Positions 41,211 through 55,400 of a stretch of 64,000 bases of DNA are shown piece after piece. Numbering within the stretch: the stretch's first letter is position 1; each line of letters starts with the position of its first letter. The position numbers and the translations under genes are program-made. The stretch spans positions 3,409,536-3,473,535 of the forward strand of contig JAJEKV010000063.1 in the NCBI GenBank assembly GCA_021234155.1, in the 5' to 3' direction. Below the pieces are notes generated by a model. That model was given only the letters and a program-made list of their open reading frames with translations. It made no database searches and was not told the DNA's origin. Source of the DNA: Isoetes taiwanensis (lineage: Eukaryota; Streptophyta; Lycopodiopsida; Isoetales; Isoetaceae).

Positions 41211-44200
41211 ATGTGTGGATAAGGATCCAATCGACTTCGGGGAATATGCTCCGGTCTTCAATGCAAAAAAGAGGTCCTAAAATAAGAACTTAGACCTCGA
41301 CATGTTGCGCTTGGCAGCTCAAAAGGGTCGGCTATCTATGGGATGGCAGTTTATATCCATTGGATCCGTTGAGGCAAGAAACCGCTATTTGGGACGTTTC
41401 AAGTTTAGTCGATTTTATGGTGATCGGTAACTCGGCCTCTTGGGATATTGTAAGAGATTGAGAGAGATGAAGGCATTCTAATCGAATACTGCTTCCTTGA
41501 GATGAGCCGCCCGATTGTCGCAAGAGAATTATAACTTAAACCAAAGACTTTTTTTTCTCGCCCATTACTCCACCGTGATGAAGAAAAGGAATGACAGGGA
41601 GAGGGAAACTTTGAGATACAGGAGGGACAAGTCCAAATTGGTGATAGGGCAAATAAGAAAAGATCCAAGAGCTCAAAGAGCAAACTTTGGGCTTCAATGT
41701 AGGTTAAAGAATTTGAAGAAAACACCCCCTTGGCTTGGCGAAAAGGAAGAAGCATTATCGACCGACAGAGGAAGGTTTGGATCCGGTGCATCCGGGGCGG
41801 GGTCCCGCCACAAGGTCCACAAACACTAGCAAAGGCCGGGTTAAGATCCGGGGAAACTAGAAGCAATCTTGGTTAATGTGGTGAAGAACCTAGTGACGAA
41901 CAGAGGAGATAGTGGGACATGATTTGTCAGCCTACAACTCTCCCTCCTCAAGAAGATGGTATTGGAAATGGTACTGGGGAGATCTACAAAAAGAAGTTAG
42001 AAGTGATGATGTACGTGATCATTTTAGGATGATATGCATCGTCCATTAAAGCTTGTTATTACATTCTCTATTCAAAGCCATTCCACTTAAGCATTGAAAA
42101 GAATACAATAAAAGTATTAGCCCCGTCCACAAATTGTCGAGAAGCGGTTACTAGGACAAAATGGTGTATGCCATATTAGGAGAGATGTACCACGTTGAAT
42201 ATTTAGTCACCATAGCCATAAAGATAAGAATGGCAAGGATTGTTTGTGATATAGTTGGAATGAATAGGCACTGTCTTTGGGTTATTTGGTTACTCTTACA
42301 ATTCCTTGTCCAAAATATTATGACTTACCGATTCGCGGCTTAATGGTGAGATTGAGTTTGCATAAAAATTGGATGGTAGGCCAGTTTGAGAAGTGAGGGA
42401 GGTGTCCGTTGTCATCATAGATAGAGCAATTGAGAATGCAATTGCACATGCTAAATCAAACAGAGAATAATAAAAATTACGAAGGTGGCGGGTGGGAAGC
42501 GTGGGAAAGGTGGTTTCTTGTCATTGAAGATGACGCATTGGTTAGGTCTCTCTTTAAAGATTTGAAAGAAACCCACGGTATTGAAATGGGTGTTCAATCA
42601 AGCTGACATCCAAAGTCTAATGTCTGGGTCAGGGAGAAGAATGCAAGTAGATCACTGCAGGTCTAGTATTTTCACTTCAGTTAAAAGCGAAAGCAATGTA
42701 ACATAGTGGAGGACAAAGACTTCAAGGAATTATTATCGCAATCATCTGCAAAAGTCAAATCTTTGGGAGGCTGTTTCCAACCTTGTCGCATAACCAAGCA
42801 AATGCTCCTATGGGAGAAAGAATCTTAAGTTCCATGGCATTTTTCCCATTCCGAGCAGAGTTCTGCACTTTGCCGACTTTGTGAGAATCTCAGCCAGAGA
42901 TGATATTTTTGAAATTGCAGTTAAGTGGAACATTTGAGACAAGAGAAGAGGAAGGAGGTCGTGGGGTTGAACATGTTCTATGGAAGCGGGTTTGTATTGA
43001 ACCATTAGATGACAAAGTCATCGCCTCGTAAGGTGTCAGTGGAGGTGAAAACTCAGGCTATAAAGAATCATAGAGGCTTTGAGCGGAAGTAGGACAGGAA
43101 AGGTCTATGAATTTGGAAATTGCTGGTTGATGCGGGCGGGACCCGCCCGCAGATGGCGTTCGTTCGTCATTGAGGAAAAAAAAAAAGCATGGATAGTGCA
43201 GATTGTTACCATGGAGAATGGACTCTCGAAGATGAAAATGTTCAGCCGAATAACAAATTCAATAAAGCTTTCATAGGCATGGGAGGTGATCTTTCTTGCA
43301 TCTTTTGATGGACATGGTTTGATGGGCTTCTGTGATTGGGTGTGATGTATTAAATAATATAATGACACTCAGGGGTGAAGTAGTTAAACTTCTCAGACGG
43401 ATGGTTTTGGTGGCTGAAATCATTGAAGGTGCTGAGAACAACCAGTGGTAAACTCATTAGCATAATCAGAAGGTTTGTGGCAAAATTCTAGGGCCCCACT
43501 AACGCCATGTGATTGGAGATCAGGGGACAGGTGGTGGTATATGATGTGGCATGTTCACCCCGGCAAGTACTTGCCTCCAACCTTGTTTACTGTTGCTTGT
43601 GGCTTCAACGTGTTGTGATCATCCTCCATCCAAGTGACGTTGGGGTTGCTATTGCCTGCACATTTATGTGGCTTAGTGCTGAAACTGAGATAATAATAAA
43701 AAGGTTACTTTTGGTTAGTTGTGAAGATCATTTGATGAAAAACTAAAATACAGCATTTATTTGCTCACGACTCTTCTTCATTATCTTCATCATCGCTCGT
43801 AAACATAATCATAATCTTCGTCTTCATCTCTCTTTCCCCTCAAGCGAAGCGATCACTATCAGCATTCTCCATTATCTTAAAATGCTGATTCCTGGTCGGT
43901 TGGTGGTGCGTCATCGTCACCATCCGACCTTCTATTCAACGCTGATTTGCCTCTCGACATGGGAAGGTTGAATTCATTCCTCTTCTTGAAGGTCGTCTTC
44001 AATATCTTACCCAACCACTATATGGAAGAATTCCTCCTCTTCGTTTTGCTATCAGTTTGAGATGTGGGCTAGATAACAGTGGTGATTGATGAGAACTGAA
44101 CTCTAACCGGTGGAGGCTGCAAGGACCTCAAGTTTATCGCGGACATGCTCAGAACGTGCCGAGGCGGATTCTGTCGGTTATCGCGGCTGAACATTAATAG

Positions 44201-45100
44201 TCTTGTCGCTGGAACAGTTATTGCTATTCTTCTGCCGTATATCGCGAAATCTTTGCGAGCTTTAAAAACTATTTAGGGGTTTAAGCCGTGGTATGTATCA
44301 TTCTATAGAAATTAAAAAATAGGAAAGCGTAATATTATTTATTAAAACTTGTTGAAACTATTTAGCATTTAAAAAGCAGGCCTCTAGGAGGCCGGGTACT
44401 CGTCGCAGGCTCTGGGAGGCGGGGTAATTTTTACATATAACGTGCCCACTTGTGCGTTCTCATATTAGCAACCTTATCTTCCCGCTCCTTCGGGTTGGGC
44501 CAAACTGACCTCTCCCGCTTCGATTGCGGCCCCTAAGCCCTCTCTTGGGTTATATCTCAAGTAGTGTGATCTAAATGACCGTGATTGTGCACTAAATCAC
44601 CTCCTGTGACTATAATGGCGTCTGTCATTCTTTTCTTTTAGAAAGTGGATCCAGTTTCTCAGCTTATTACAGATATTGCAATTTCCTTGACAAAACTTGA
44701 GACAAAGATAAATGGGCTGGTGGAGGCCATTGAAAGTGATGGGAGCTGAGGATGTGGTAGAAACGAGGATGCGGCCCGGATAAGCAAGATGAGGCTAAGC
44801 GATTTTATGAAACTGAGATCACGTTTGGTTCTGAATCTGATTCAAGATAGATAAAGTTATTAATAATAGTCCTCACGGTAGAATTATAGCATACAGGTGC
44901 CAGGCTTAGCGGTGGCTTTGTATATTCGCATCATGGGATCAATCATATCTAAGCCCGTCTTGTATGTCTGGTGGTGCAAGACCAGTATTATTTGTGCCAC
45001 GTCCTTAACGCTGGCGTTGTCATCACAAGCCACGTGTGAATAGGCGTTGTCATCCACATGCAGGTCATCACCGTCACGCTGGATAACATGTTATGCTTTT
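41210..45100. other. Degenerate sequence, no recognised gene
   Basis: Open frames such as 41515-41829 (+) and 41405-41866 (-) are unrecognised. The stretch at 41300-41360 gives DMLRLAAQKGRLSMGW in one frame and could be a relic of a transposon protein. A short possible helix-rich segment is seen near 44645-44750 (QLITDIAISLTKLETKINGL). No terminal repeats were found. Confidence 0.35.
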
Positions 45101-45114
45101 CATTAATAAATTAG

Positions 45115-46810
45115 GGGTTGTTAGCAGGGTGTGGAGATCATCTGACCTTGAAAATCCATTGATTGCTACCTAATTGCAAGAATGGCATTTAAAATCTGTA
45201 AACAAAACAAGAGCGGATAGAAGCAAAATAGAGCAAATTTTTCTTTGAAACAAAATATGTACAGCTCACGGATCTTCGCGGTCATACAGGCATAAGTGGG
45301 ACTTCTATCTCTAAGCATTTCGAAGCTTCTTCTCCATATCTTCTAGCGCTGCGAAATATTGTGTCTGGGTTGGCGCCTGCGACCCTCGGCTATTGGCCTC
45401 TCGGTACCGGTTAATGTGACCAAGGTCGCTCATGCAATGACCCCTCGTGAATTCTAACATCACGCCTCCATCTTCGTGACCAAGGCGTTTTGATAAGTGA
45501 ACCTCCTTGAATCTCTTCATCACCCGTAGGGTGATGTCGCTGACTCACGGTAACACTGGAGGAGGATGAAGATGCTGCATCGGAGGAGAAAGGCGGGCCG
45601 GGCGGAGAAGATGAGCGAAGCGGAGGACGGAGGCCGGTGCGAAGGCAAGATAATCCAGAAGGTCTTCTATTTATAACGAGGATTTCATAGTAGCTTGAGT
45701 CCACCACGGCCGAAGGGATCTAGTGGGTCGGGAAAATGGATATAGTTACTTCTCGGCGTGGAGTGTGAGGAAAAGGACCGTTACTTCTTCACAACGTCTT
45801 TTCACTTCGAGGAGAAAACGTGTGATAATTTTTGTATTGATAATTTGGGTGATACAATCTACATAAGTAATTTTGCAGTACATAGCAGGATGAAACTCAT
45901 TTGAAGCTTAAAAATGCGGCGACGGCATGGAGATCACATGGCCCGAAATCCGATGATTGCTACCCTAATTGAAAGCAAGGCATTTGGCGTCGTGTGATAT
46001 TAATAAAGCAGACATACATTGGAACAACGAGGATGAAGGCAAAATAGAAAGCTTTCTTTGAAGCAAAAAAATGGGTGGATGGCGGCTAGGGATTCATGCT
46101 GATCCTCAATTTTCATAATCACCCGGTGGCGGTAAAGGGCTGGCGTTCTCATCCTCTGTTGGGGCTTCTTCTCCCTTATCTTCTAAGGCCTGTGAAATCA
46201 TGTGAAGCGATTTCAAGCTACCCTCGACCTGCTGCAGCTTTCGTCGCCTCTTGGTACATAGCCGAATGTTTCCCACGCGAGCTCAGCGTCTACGCCTAGA
46301 TGCGGCCCGACTCCCTCGACAGAGAGGCTATTAGGCTGGCCTCTGGAGGCTACCGGCGGGCCAAGGGCGGTTTGTTTTCATCATGGATCTCCTTGAATCT
46401 CTTCATCACCGCTGCCGGTGGGTATTCACAGTAGCTCAGGCGGGGAGTGCTATCTTGGCGTGGTCGCTTGTTAGAGAAGATGATGATGCCATGGACGGAA
46501 AGGTGGAGAAGCAGGCCGGGAAGTAGAAGATGGTGGAAAGGCGGGCGTGGTCGGGCGTGGACATCGGTCTTCTATTATAACATAAGGTCACACGAGTTGC
46601 TTCGCGTCGTGTAGGGAATAAATTAGTGTTTTTGTATGCTACATTCTTGAGATGAATATCACAGCGCAGCCTAAGATATATAATCGGTGATGTATTTGCG
46701 TGATGTAGATAAATACAAATAAAATAATTTTTATTAGGAATTTGGAAGGACAATGCATACATAAATAATTTCACAAATACAAGTTGGAAACATATAACTT
46801 CAATTTAAAC
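45115..46810 (-). repeat. Tandem duplication, two ~0.8-0.9-kb units
   Basis: Unit 1 (about 45115-45910) and unit 2 (about 45915-46810) share ordered words: GGAGATCA, GATTGCTACC, GAAGCAAAATAGA-type, TTTCTTTGAA, GCTTCTTCTCC-TATCTTCTA, CTCCTTGAATCTCTTCATCACC, GAAGATGATG-type and GGTCTTCTAT-TATAAC. Divergence is high. On the minus strand each unit has a TATA-like box (TATAAATA at 45675-45668 in unit 1) ahead of a short frame starting ATGAAGAGATTCAAGGA. Confidence 0.7.
45311..45523 (-). CDS. Small open frame in tandem unit 1
   Basis: The 70-codon frame starts MMKRFKEVHLSKRLGHED and ends with an amphipathic EDMEKKLRNA. It lies about 145 bases after a TATAAATA box. The matching frame in unit 2 starts MKRFKEIHD but is broken by stops. 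Both begin with the same MKRFKE, which argues that this was once coding. I do not recognise the protein. It may be the first exon of a transposon gene. Confidence 0.3.
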   Translation of the reverse strand: MMKRFKEVHLSKRLGHEDGGVMLEFTRGHCMSDLGHINRYREANSRGSQAPTQTQYFAALEDMEKKLRNA

Positions 46811-46814
46811 GAAA

Positions 46815-49800
46815 CTGTCATTTCCATGCTCTTTCAATCCCACAACACTTGATCCAACAATGATGACTTCCATATTATCGACTGACTTCCAACCTTGGGT
46901 AGATCAAACCGTGACTAAAATTTAACATATTGCTCGCCCATGATTGACTTAGTTGTCAAAATATTGTAACTTTGTATCCCCATAGAATTACTATCACCCT
47001 TTCGAGTGTTTGATGCCAATTGGGAATGGTTCCGAACATACGCAATGGATCCGCAATAAACCAAACTCACTGCACCCCAGAATTTGAAGTTACGCTGAAA
47101 GGCGATTATCTCCCATTCGCGATCTTGAGATGCTCTCGTAACAATGTAAGTCCTTCAATCTTTCACAGCTCCCCGTGCATGTCGGCCAAGAAAAAATCAT
47201 CTACTTCCCACAAATAAGAACCCTGGAAAAACTATCTTCTTCACATTTATCTATATCTGGGCTTATCTTGATAGAAGGGCCTGCAAACTTGAATCTGCTG
47301 GCAGCTTTGCAGGTGGGTCTTCTTCCTGTGGTGATTAGCCTCATCTTGAGCCGTCGAGACTCCGACCTCTCATAGGCTTCTTTAAGCTTTACTTCAAATT
47401 ATAATTGGGCCTTCAAACATCTCTTTGTCCAAATCCTGTAAGTCCATTCAGTTTACCATTGGTAAAATCTTGTCGCTAAGTCTTCCACAACAGCACACAT
47501 TAAGCAACAAAAGGCAGGTTCTCGGTATATCCTTAATAGGTATTCTTTGCCTTCCACTAAAATTAGCGTTATATCGAGACCAACTTTAACATCCTCATCC
47601 CCCATCTATATCACCTTGGATATATCCTCACCGGATTTTTAAGGCCAGTCACGTCGAAGCTAAAACTCCTACATTCTTGCTCTTCTTCTTGTGGGTCCAT
47701 CCATTTTCGTCATAATCGGCATCATCACACATAAGCGGCCCCCCTTGACAAAAGATTTCATTGTTTCGATGCTTATCTTGGTTTGTGACGGAGATACAAT
47801 AACTAAGCAGTGGCAAAAGAAAGTAGATACTTCTTAAGCCGCAGGGGCCGGCCCGGAGGGCGGGTTCGCATTCTTGAAAACATCTTCCTGCTGCAAATGG
47901 GGCGCCTCTAGAGCTGGTTTTGGAATCCACGAGCCGGGGACATACGCGGGCGTGCGGGCAGGCCGGCGGTCCGGGTGACAAAGGCAACCTCGCGATAGCA
48001 TCAAGCTCGCTTCTTGTTGCCAACTCCTTGCGTGACGGATAATCGCGATTGGGCGCCTTCCGCCGTTGTCGCGGGGGCGGATGCATACCATTCCGGGAAC
48101 CACATAACAATCCATGGCCCGAAGCAAGCGGCAACGAAGATGTTTAAGAGCGATGATGCTTTGAACTCAAGTAGTTGTCGATTAGAGGACCACAGTTGCC
48201 GAGAACCCCATCCATTACATTTGGGTTAGGGTTAGGATGATAGGGGTTGGATCCTGCAGCCTTGAAGACTACTATGTGCAACAAAAAGGCTGGCTGCTGC
48301 TGGCGTCGTGTGATCCTCAAAAAAAAAAGCAGTACGAAGCTAGGCTTCTAAGAAGAAATGGACAGAGATTAGAAACATAAAGCCATTGGTGAAAATATTA
48401 TAGAAAAGCTTACAAAAGGCACTTCATTGCAGTCTTTCTTCTTATTATAAAATTTTTGACCATATAGTACTAAGGGATCCCTTACGTAGGCGGCATGTCC
48501 TTGGGCATGAGTCACACTTGGCATGTATTCTTTGCAGGCTGCAGTCCCTCGACGGGCCAAGCCTGCCAAGCTGGCTGAAGCCATTTGAAGAGCATTCGTG
48601 ATTCAGCAGTTATAAGCTGGTATGATGTATCGCTGCCAAATCTCTACAGGCTGGCAGTGGGAGGCCGGAATGACCATCTCGGTGCTGCCGTTCTTGTCGC
48701 GGAAAGCTCCCCAATGCCAGGAGCTTAAATCTTCCGCTTCAATACTACCTCTTACTGACATTTGGGCTGTGCTAAATGGCTCTTCCGTGGCAACCTCCCT
48801 CACTGACATTTTGCGAAATTGTTCCTGTGACTCTTGGAAATCTCCTCGATACTGGTAGCCTTCCCTTTACGAGATTACAGGCCTCCTCCTTTGATTTGAG
48901 GTCACGCTCCACGGGAGGCAGGGGAGGAAAGGAAGAAACTGGCTGGCCATTAGTAGGCATCTTGGCTACACTCGCCCAGTCTCACTATTTCATCCTCACA
49001 TCTCGAGCCAGGAGTGCACCTCCCTACTTGGGGCTGCCTTCTCCGCCCGTCATCATCACAGTTCTTTTCAGATGTAGGCATGGTGGAGGAGAATCTCTAT
49101 CGGAGACTTGGTGGGATGAGGACTAATGTAATCACACAGCCTTACACCACACGGATGGATCCTTGCCGGTTGCTTGGCTGCCATGGCTTCCGGCGGATGG
49201 CGCTTTATACCTCTGAACAACATGAAACTAAGTAGAAGATAAATAAAAAGCCAGTTAAAGTAAAATATGATGGTAGCGTTTTTAATGTTCCATGCAGACC
49301 CTAAAAAAATATAGGACAAATCTGGAACCCTAAAAACGCCAGACAAAAAACACAAATAAAAGCAAGAGATTCAGCGCTAATGAGTAGACAATTTCTTGTT
49401 GATCGCAGACTCCTTTAAACTTTACATTTCCTCTTGCACCTTAACCAACCCCTAATGCCATCAATAAAATAATGGGTATTGACGTCTCTCTTGCTCTTAG
49501 CTCACGATAATATGGCCATTCGCTTTCCATGGTGGGTACGTATAGTAGCTTTCTCCCCCTCTCACATACTAGAATATCACCTTGGTATACGGTATAGTGT
49601 CAAGCAGCGGCTCCCAAAAAGTTATGCGACCTCTCTTTTTACCATTTCCTTCGTTCTAGTTGACAATTAACGTATAAATATTTGTTTTGGAGAAATATGG
49701 CGAACTTAAAGGACACTTCTCTGGACCTCACATTGGTTGTGGGATGATTAAGTAGATCGACATCCAGCGGACAAAAAATAAGCCATCCACAAAATCGGCG

Positions 49801-50841
49801 GGGAAAGCATATCGCCCGAACTTTTGAACTCCCTGCGCCATCTGAAATATATTGCTTGACCTGGCGTGTGAAGATTTTTGGAAACCTCATCCTCAAGCCT
49901 CAGTTTTCGGACATTCGCTTGCACCTCGTCGACCATGCGTTTCTTCATTGCAATTACGTCTATTAGTACATAGCTTACAAAGTTCCTTAAAGGGGCAATT
50001 CAGCGGCCTCATTTACGTGCCTACGTTATAATCATGTCAAGTGAAGCAGATGCTATGTCACTTTGAAGATCATCATACATGAAAGGACAATTCCGATGTC
50101 TATGTGATACGACAAGAGTACACTACTAATACTTTGGTAGAATGACATCCACGACGTAAATAAACATAAACTGCACAATAAATTTGTTTGCTGACAAACA
50201 TCCTTGAAAGAAATGAAAAATAAGGAGATCACCACGGCCGAAACTATCTCTAGCGATTAAGTAGGCGGCGGCTAAGCCCGCGCGTCATGTGGTCGATTAA
50301 AGGTGGTTACCATTTGGGCCATTGGGAAAATTTGTTTTGGTGGAGATAGCTCTTTGTGCATCTTTGGGAAGAATTATATGCATATCGTATTGTTGTACTT
50401 TCCACTTCAAGTAAATTCAACTTGAACTCTTTTATACCTATCAATGTGTCCGCCGCGTCGATTGCCTTTGTATCTATACTCGCCCTCGTTGATGGCGGCC
50501 TCTCCACCTGAACCTAATGTGAGACAAAACCTCCCACTTAAGGGTTAAGTAGAGGCAAGAACCACGAAGTCGGGAGACCTGCAGTTGAGGTGAGAATAAA
50601 TAGAAGCGGAGTGGGCCAGAAGTTTGGGCGTAAAATTTGACGAGGGGTTGTAGTCACTGCAGCGGTGGCGGTCAAAATCACCGTGTTTTAGGCGTGACGC
50701 TCTCTCCGAAAAATCACAGACCATTAAATGCAGTTGAAATAAAAACGACATCCCCCTATGAAAATCGCCATGTGGATGCAGTAGCTGTCCATCCTTCACC
50801 TCCAGTGTCAAACTTCATTAAAAAGTTTCAAACTGATTGGT
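46815..50841. other. Degenerate sequence, no recognised gene
   Basis: Minus-strand stretches with protein-like composition include 49948-49748 (VQANVRKLRLEDEVSKNL), 48809-48603 (EAEDLSSWHWGAFRDKNGS) and 50507-50307. A TATAAA box on the minus strand near 49209 precedes an ATG frame reading MAAKQPARIHPCGVRLCD. These could be remnants of one or more transposon genes on the minus strand, but none matches a family I know. Confidence 0.3.
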
Positions 50842-50941
50842 NNNNNNNNNNNNNNNNNNNNNNNNNNNNNNNNNNNNNNNNNNNNNNNNNNNNNNNNNNN
50901 NNNNNNNNNNNNNNNNNNNNNNNNNNNNNNNNNNNNNNNNN
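50842..50941. other. Assembly gap, 100 N
   Basis: Exactly 100 undetermined bases, a conventional placeholder of unknown true length. It lies about 70 bases before pyrimidine array B, so the gap may reflect that repeat. Confidence 1.
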
Positions 50942-51009
50942 CTGTGTCGGCATTGGGAAATCTTTAGCCGAGATAAGGCCATTTGGATACACAAATCATA
51001 GCCCTAATG

Positions 51010-51375
51010 TTTCTTTTCCCCTCTCCCCATCCTTTTCTTGTTCCCCCTTGTCCCTTCCCTTTTCCTCATTTTCAACCTTTCCACTCTTTTCTGATTTGTT
51101 TTTCCTTCCTTCCTCTCTTTCCCTTTTCTACAATTCTTTCTCTTTCCCCGTTTTCCATATGCCTTCCTTGTACCATGCTTTTTCTCCTTTTCCATCTTTT
51201 CTCCTTCATTTCTCCTTTTCAATATATTTTTGTACCATTTACCTTTTCCTTCTCCTCATTGCCTCCTTTTGGTTTTCAGCCTTTTCTATTGTCTACCTTT
51301 TCCTTTTCCTTTTCCTACCTTTTTGCCTTCATCTATCTCACTTCTCTTTCCTTTTCTGTTCACCCCCTTTCCTTG
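51010..51375. repeat. Pyrimidine array B (C/T on + strand)
   Basis: C/T-rich array of CCTTTTCC and TTTCTCCTT words, same strand polarity as the other arrays. Confidence 0.9.
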
Positions 51376-51379
51376 AGAT

Positions 51380-52170
51380 CAATGTAATCCAATCGATGGT
51401 ATGACAAATCAGTATGATTCAGAATTCAAATTCAAATTTTCCTTGCAGTGTCATAATATAAGATAAAGTCAATTGTATGGACTTGTTTGGGATGGATGAC
51501 TTTTCCCATTTTCACCCATTTCTTGAAACATATTTATCTTTATAGGCTGTTCTAGGCTTTCAATGCATATGATGTTTGGTGGGCTTCCTTGATTCCCAGC
51601 TATTATTGCTCTGTTGTAAAAACTAAGAGCATTGATGGTTTGTCATATTTGACTGTTCAATTCAGGAATTTGAAAGCAAGTATGCCCAACGTTATTTTAG
51701 GCTTTCCTTGAGTTTTTCAAACAAATATCTTGTTGCGAAACAAAGCTTGCAAATGTAAATCTTCTTCATATTGTCTTCTTTGGCATTGGCCAGGTTGTAG
51801 TTCGATATTGGTTGGTGTGGAAATGGGCCCACATGCATTCAAGATGGTTGTGATTCAAGATAATCTATTATTTTCATTTGATTTCAGTTTGACACTTATG
51901 GATATCAGTCTAGTTAGAAAAATGTGAAGGAATTCAATAACACCTTAACAGATCCATGCTTGTGTAGGTATTTCTGCGTTGAGATTGGTGCATGTCTTTT
52001 TCCTGGGTAGCGGCACAATGGTATCTTTTGGAGATCGAATCTTAGATTTTGATCTGTGTTGGGCATTATCCTATTCAATTAATTGCCATTGAATCATCTA
52101 CGGCATACATGTTTTCAATTATGTAGCCTTGAACAATTAGCACCGTAAGTTCTGTAAGGCTGAGCGGAGA
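51380..52170. other. No recognised gene between arrays B and C
   Basis: AT-rich unique-looking sequence with short frames only. Confidence 0.4.
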
Positions 52171-52174
52171 TCAT

Positions 52175-52435
52175 GTCTTTCTCACTCTTTCCCTCTTCCT
52201 TTTCTTGCTGCCTCTTTTCTCATTCTCCTCCCTTGCTTTTCCCTTCTCTTTCCTCCTTTCTTTCCTCTTAATCCTTTCATTTCCCTTTCCCGCAATACTC
52301 TGTTTCTTTTCTCCCCTCCTTTCCTTTTCTGCCTTTCGCCCTTTTCCCAACTTTTTCGCATTACCTCTTTTCCTCCCCACCCTCTTCCCATTTTCCATAC
52401 AATTTCTTTTCCTTTTCCATACTCTCTCAATTCTT
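52175..52435. repeat. Pyrimidine array C (C/T on + strand)
   Basis: A 260-base C/T tract with words such as CCTTTTCTT and CTTTCCTCC. Confidence 0.9.
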
Positions 52436-52439
52436 GGAT

Positions 52440-55400
52440 ATCAGAATCGGCTATCTCAGACTTTCCATATGGTAAGTATACTGTCACGAGACATTATATG
52501 ATTACAATATTAAAGCGAGAGGGATCGTTGGGCAGAACAAAGGAATATTCCTCAAGATTCTTTTTTTTCAAAGGCTAAAATAAGGTTAAAAAAAAAAAAG
52601 ACATAAAACATCTTGACTTTAAAATCCTGATTTAGAGGAATAGCTATTTCAAAGTGACACTTTTCTAATAATAAGTTTGATTCAGTATCTTTGACCTCTA
52701 ATTTGAGGAACTATATTTAACAAACTTTAAGTGAAGTTTATAAACATTTTCAAAGTTAGAGGACAATCTTCATTCATTAGTTGGGTCTTTTTCAGTTTGG
52801 TTGCAACACAAAGTGGAGATCACGGAGGGATCCCATCCTTGTCTCATTTATGCCATCTTCGTCACCGCCCAACATCGGCAGGGAAATTAGCAGGTTATGT
52901 TCACTTATCACTTTGTCAATTTGAAGCATTACCACCCTCTTGTACTTTAACAACTTCGTCCTCGCTACAAAGTAAATTAGTTGTTCTAAAGTAAGCGATT
53001 GTCGGTTCAATTTGATGCAGCATAGAATACTCACTGCGTATGTCGCTCATTCTCATGCCTCTTGGTTTTCCCCTTGCTGACTTTTAATTTCAATCATACT
53101 TCAAAAGCGTTTTACGGGCGATGTAGCCATCCGATCAGATCTTGAGTTTGATGCAGAAGGCCTTCCTCTTTGTAATTTTACATGATATACCAGAATATTT
53201 TGCGTCTTGGCAGGGTACATGACCAGTCACTGTGCTTCCTGTAACGGTGGTGCCTCTTGGTGCTGGACCTGCCTAGTTAAAGATTCGTGGAAGGCGTGAA
53301 TAATGGAGCTTCCTCCATTGCCTTAGAGCTAAGTTTTGATTCTGATCGTTTGTTGACCAAAGCTTCTCCACCATTTGGTCTTCTTCAAAAGTACTTAAAG
53401 CCCTTGAAATTCCGCTTTCAATTGCTTTTCAAGGGGTGTGGGGTGCTTCTATTTGCTTTGACTCTTTTGGGTTTTTGGTGGAAATTTTGCTCGACGCAGT
53501 TCTAAAAGCAGGTGTGGGAATATACTCATGACCCTCACGGTGGATCGGATGCTGGCCCAGTGGTGTATTTCTTCCTTACTCCAAAAACTGCATCTATCCT
53601 TCGACAAGCTTGATGTGGTGTTAAGCAGTAATATCATTCGGCAATTTCGGCTTCTTCTCTAGGCCGCGACGAGAAAACCAATTCCCTAAAATTGATGATC
53701 TCCACTAGAAGCTCAACCAGCGGCATGGGGTGTAAGAGTCTTCAATGATTCGAGACTTCATCAGGAGACAAAAAGCCTTCTTTCAGCTGCCGGGCGAGCG
53801 GAGAAAATCTCTTTGTGGTCCTCATCTGGTGTGCTACCAAAGTCCCAGCCAGCTTTTTGAAGATCCCTAGCTCCACTAGCATGGCAGGCAAGCAAGGTAG
53901 TTGAGGTTTAGCATTCTCCATGGGGTGTTACTAAATTTGGGGTGAGTACTAGGAGGTAATTAGCTCTTGCTCACAAAGCACCTTATTAAGAATTATAGCG
54001 ATTGGGTTGGTCACCATGCAAGTTAGGATCGTCAAAAGACATTGCACTTTTGGGCAGCCTTTGAGACCACTTAGCTCCAACAAGGGTGGACCCGCTTGAG
54101 AGAGCATTCCTCTGGCACATCTTTGAGATATTTCAAAGTGAGATAGTAGTCTTTTTGATCCATCCCATCAATCTAGCGGACATATCTACGTTAGACGTTC
54201 AAGAGCTTTTTCCTGTGCTTAGCAAGCTTCCTTCTCGGTGCTTGTTGGTCACGGTGTCTATAAAGCTTAAATTTGTCGCGATGCTCTGTTCAGAATTCAG
54301 GTTCAAAACATTCTTGAAACAAGTTAGAATGAAGAACTTCAACACTTTTTCGACCTCATCTTTCTGCGGTTCTTTTTAAATACTGAATTACACTACGTAG
54401 AGCACCGGACATCCTATGTTTTCGGGGAATTTTGGATAGTAGACTTCGCAATTTGGTGAAGTGAGAGTAAAGGTCTTGGGGTGCATGTTTCTTTGTCTCT
54501 TGGCGGTTGAAGACATAGTTTTTGTGATGTTGTACGTCAAATGATACATTTCTTGTTTGGCAGCTTTTCATGTCTCTCAGGCTGCCAAACTCTGACACCT
54601 AAAGTGCATTGTTGCAACTCTTCTGGTGATCATCGATTGCGGGGACTTTATCCAATCTTGATTATTGAGACATTACAGTGGACCCTGAGCACGGTGAACA
54701 ACCATAAAACATTTCTAGCACACTTTTCACCTCATGTGTTTGGTATTTCTGGGTGTACCTAACAAGTAGGCGTTTCGTTAAAATAAGTATCCTTCAGGCC
54801 CTTTGTTTCTAATTTCACGAGTTTAGCCATGTTCAATTTGGTGATGCAACCCAATGGTGACATCTAGTAGTTCTTAGAATTCTCCTCATTTTATTTCTAC
54901 AATCATAGGTTTTCCTTCTCCACGGATGAACATCTCAATCATAATCCACCACGAATTTTGGGTAGTTTACGTTGAAACGCAATCTAGATTTAGGTTGTTG
55001 CTTCATCTTGATTCCTATAGGTGGCCTCCTCTACCCTCTTGGTATGTTTCCCAGAAAGAGGCCCCTCGTGGCTGATCCGGAAAAGGCGGAGGCCACGGTG
55101 TGCATCATGGAGATGGGAGCACTTTCTGTTGTGGCGCTGAATATTTGGCAGCATCATCTTGTTGAGGGTTCTTGCAAACATATCTCTTCTTGCACTTTGA
55201 AACTCTGCAAGCCCATGTGTCACAGCCATGTGCCCGGTGTTGACTGCAACATGTCCTCATTGTGTGGCGTGTATTGAGAAGTTGTGGTGAATCTACGTAT
55301 TCAGGTAGTCTGACCAGGACGCTATTTGAGTGATGGAGATATGACAAAGGAGTGGGGGGAGCTGTTCGATGGCGTTGCATGTGGAGCACAATGCGCACAG

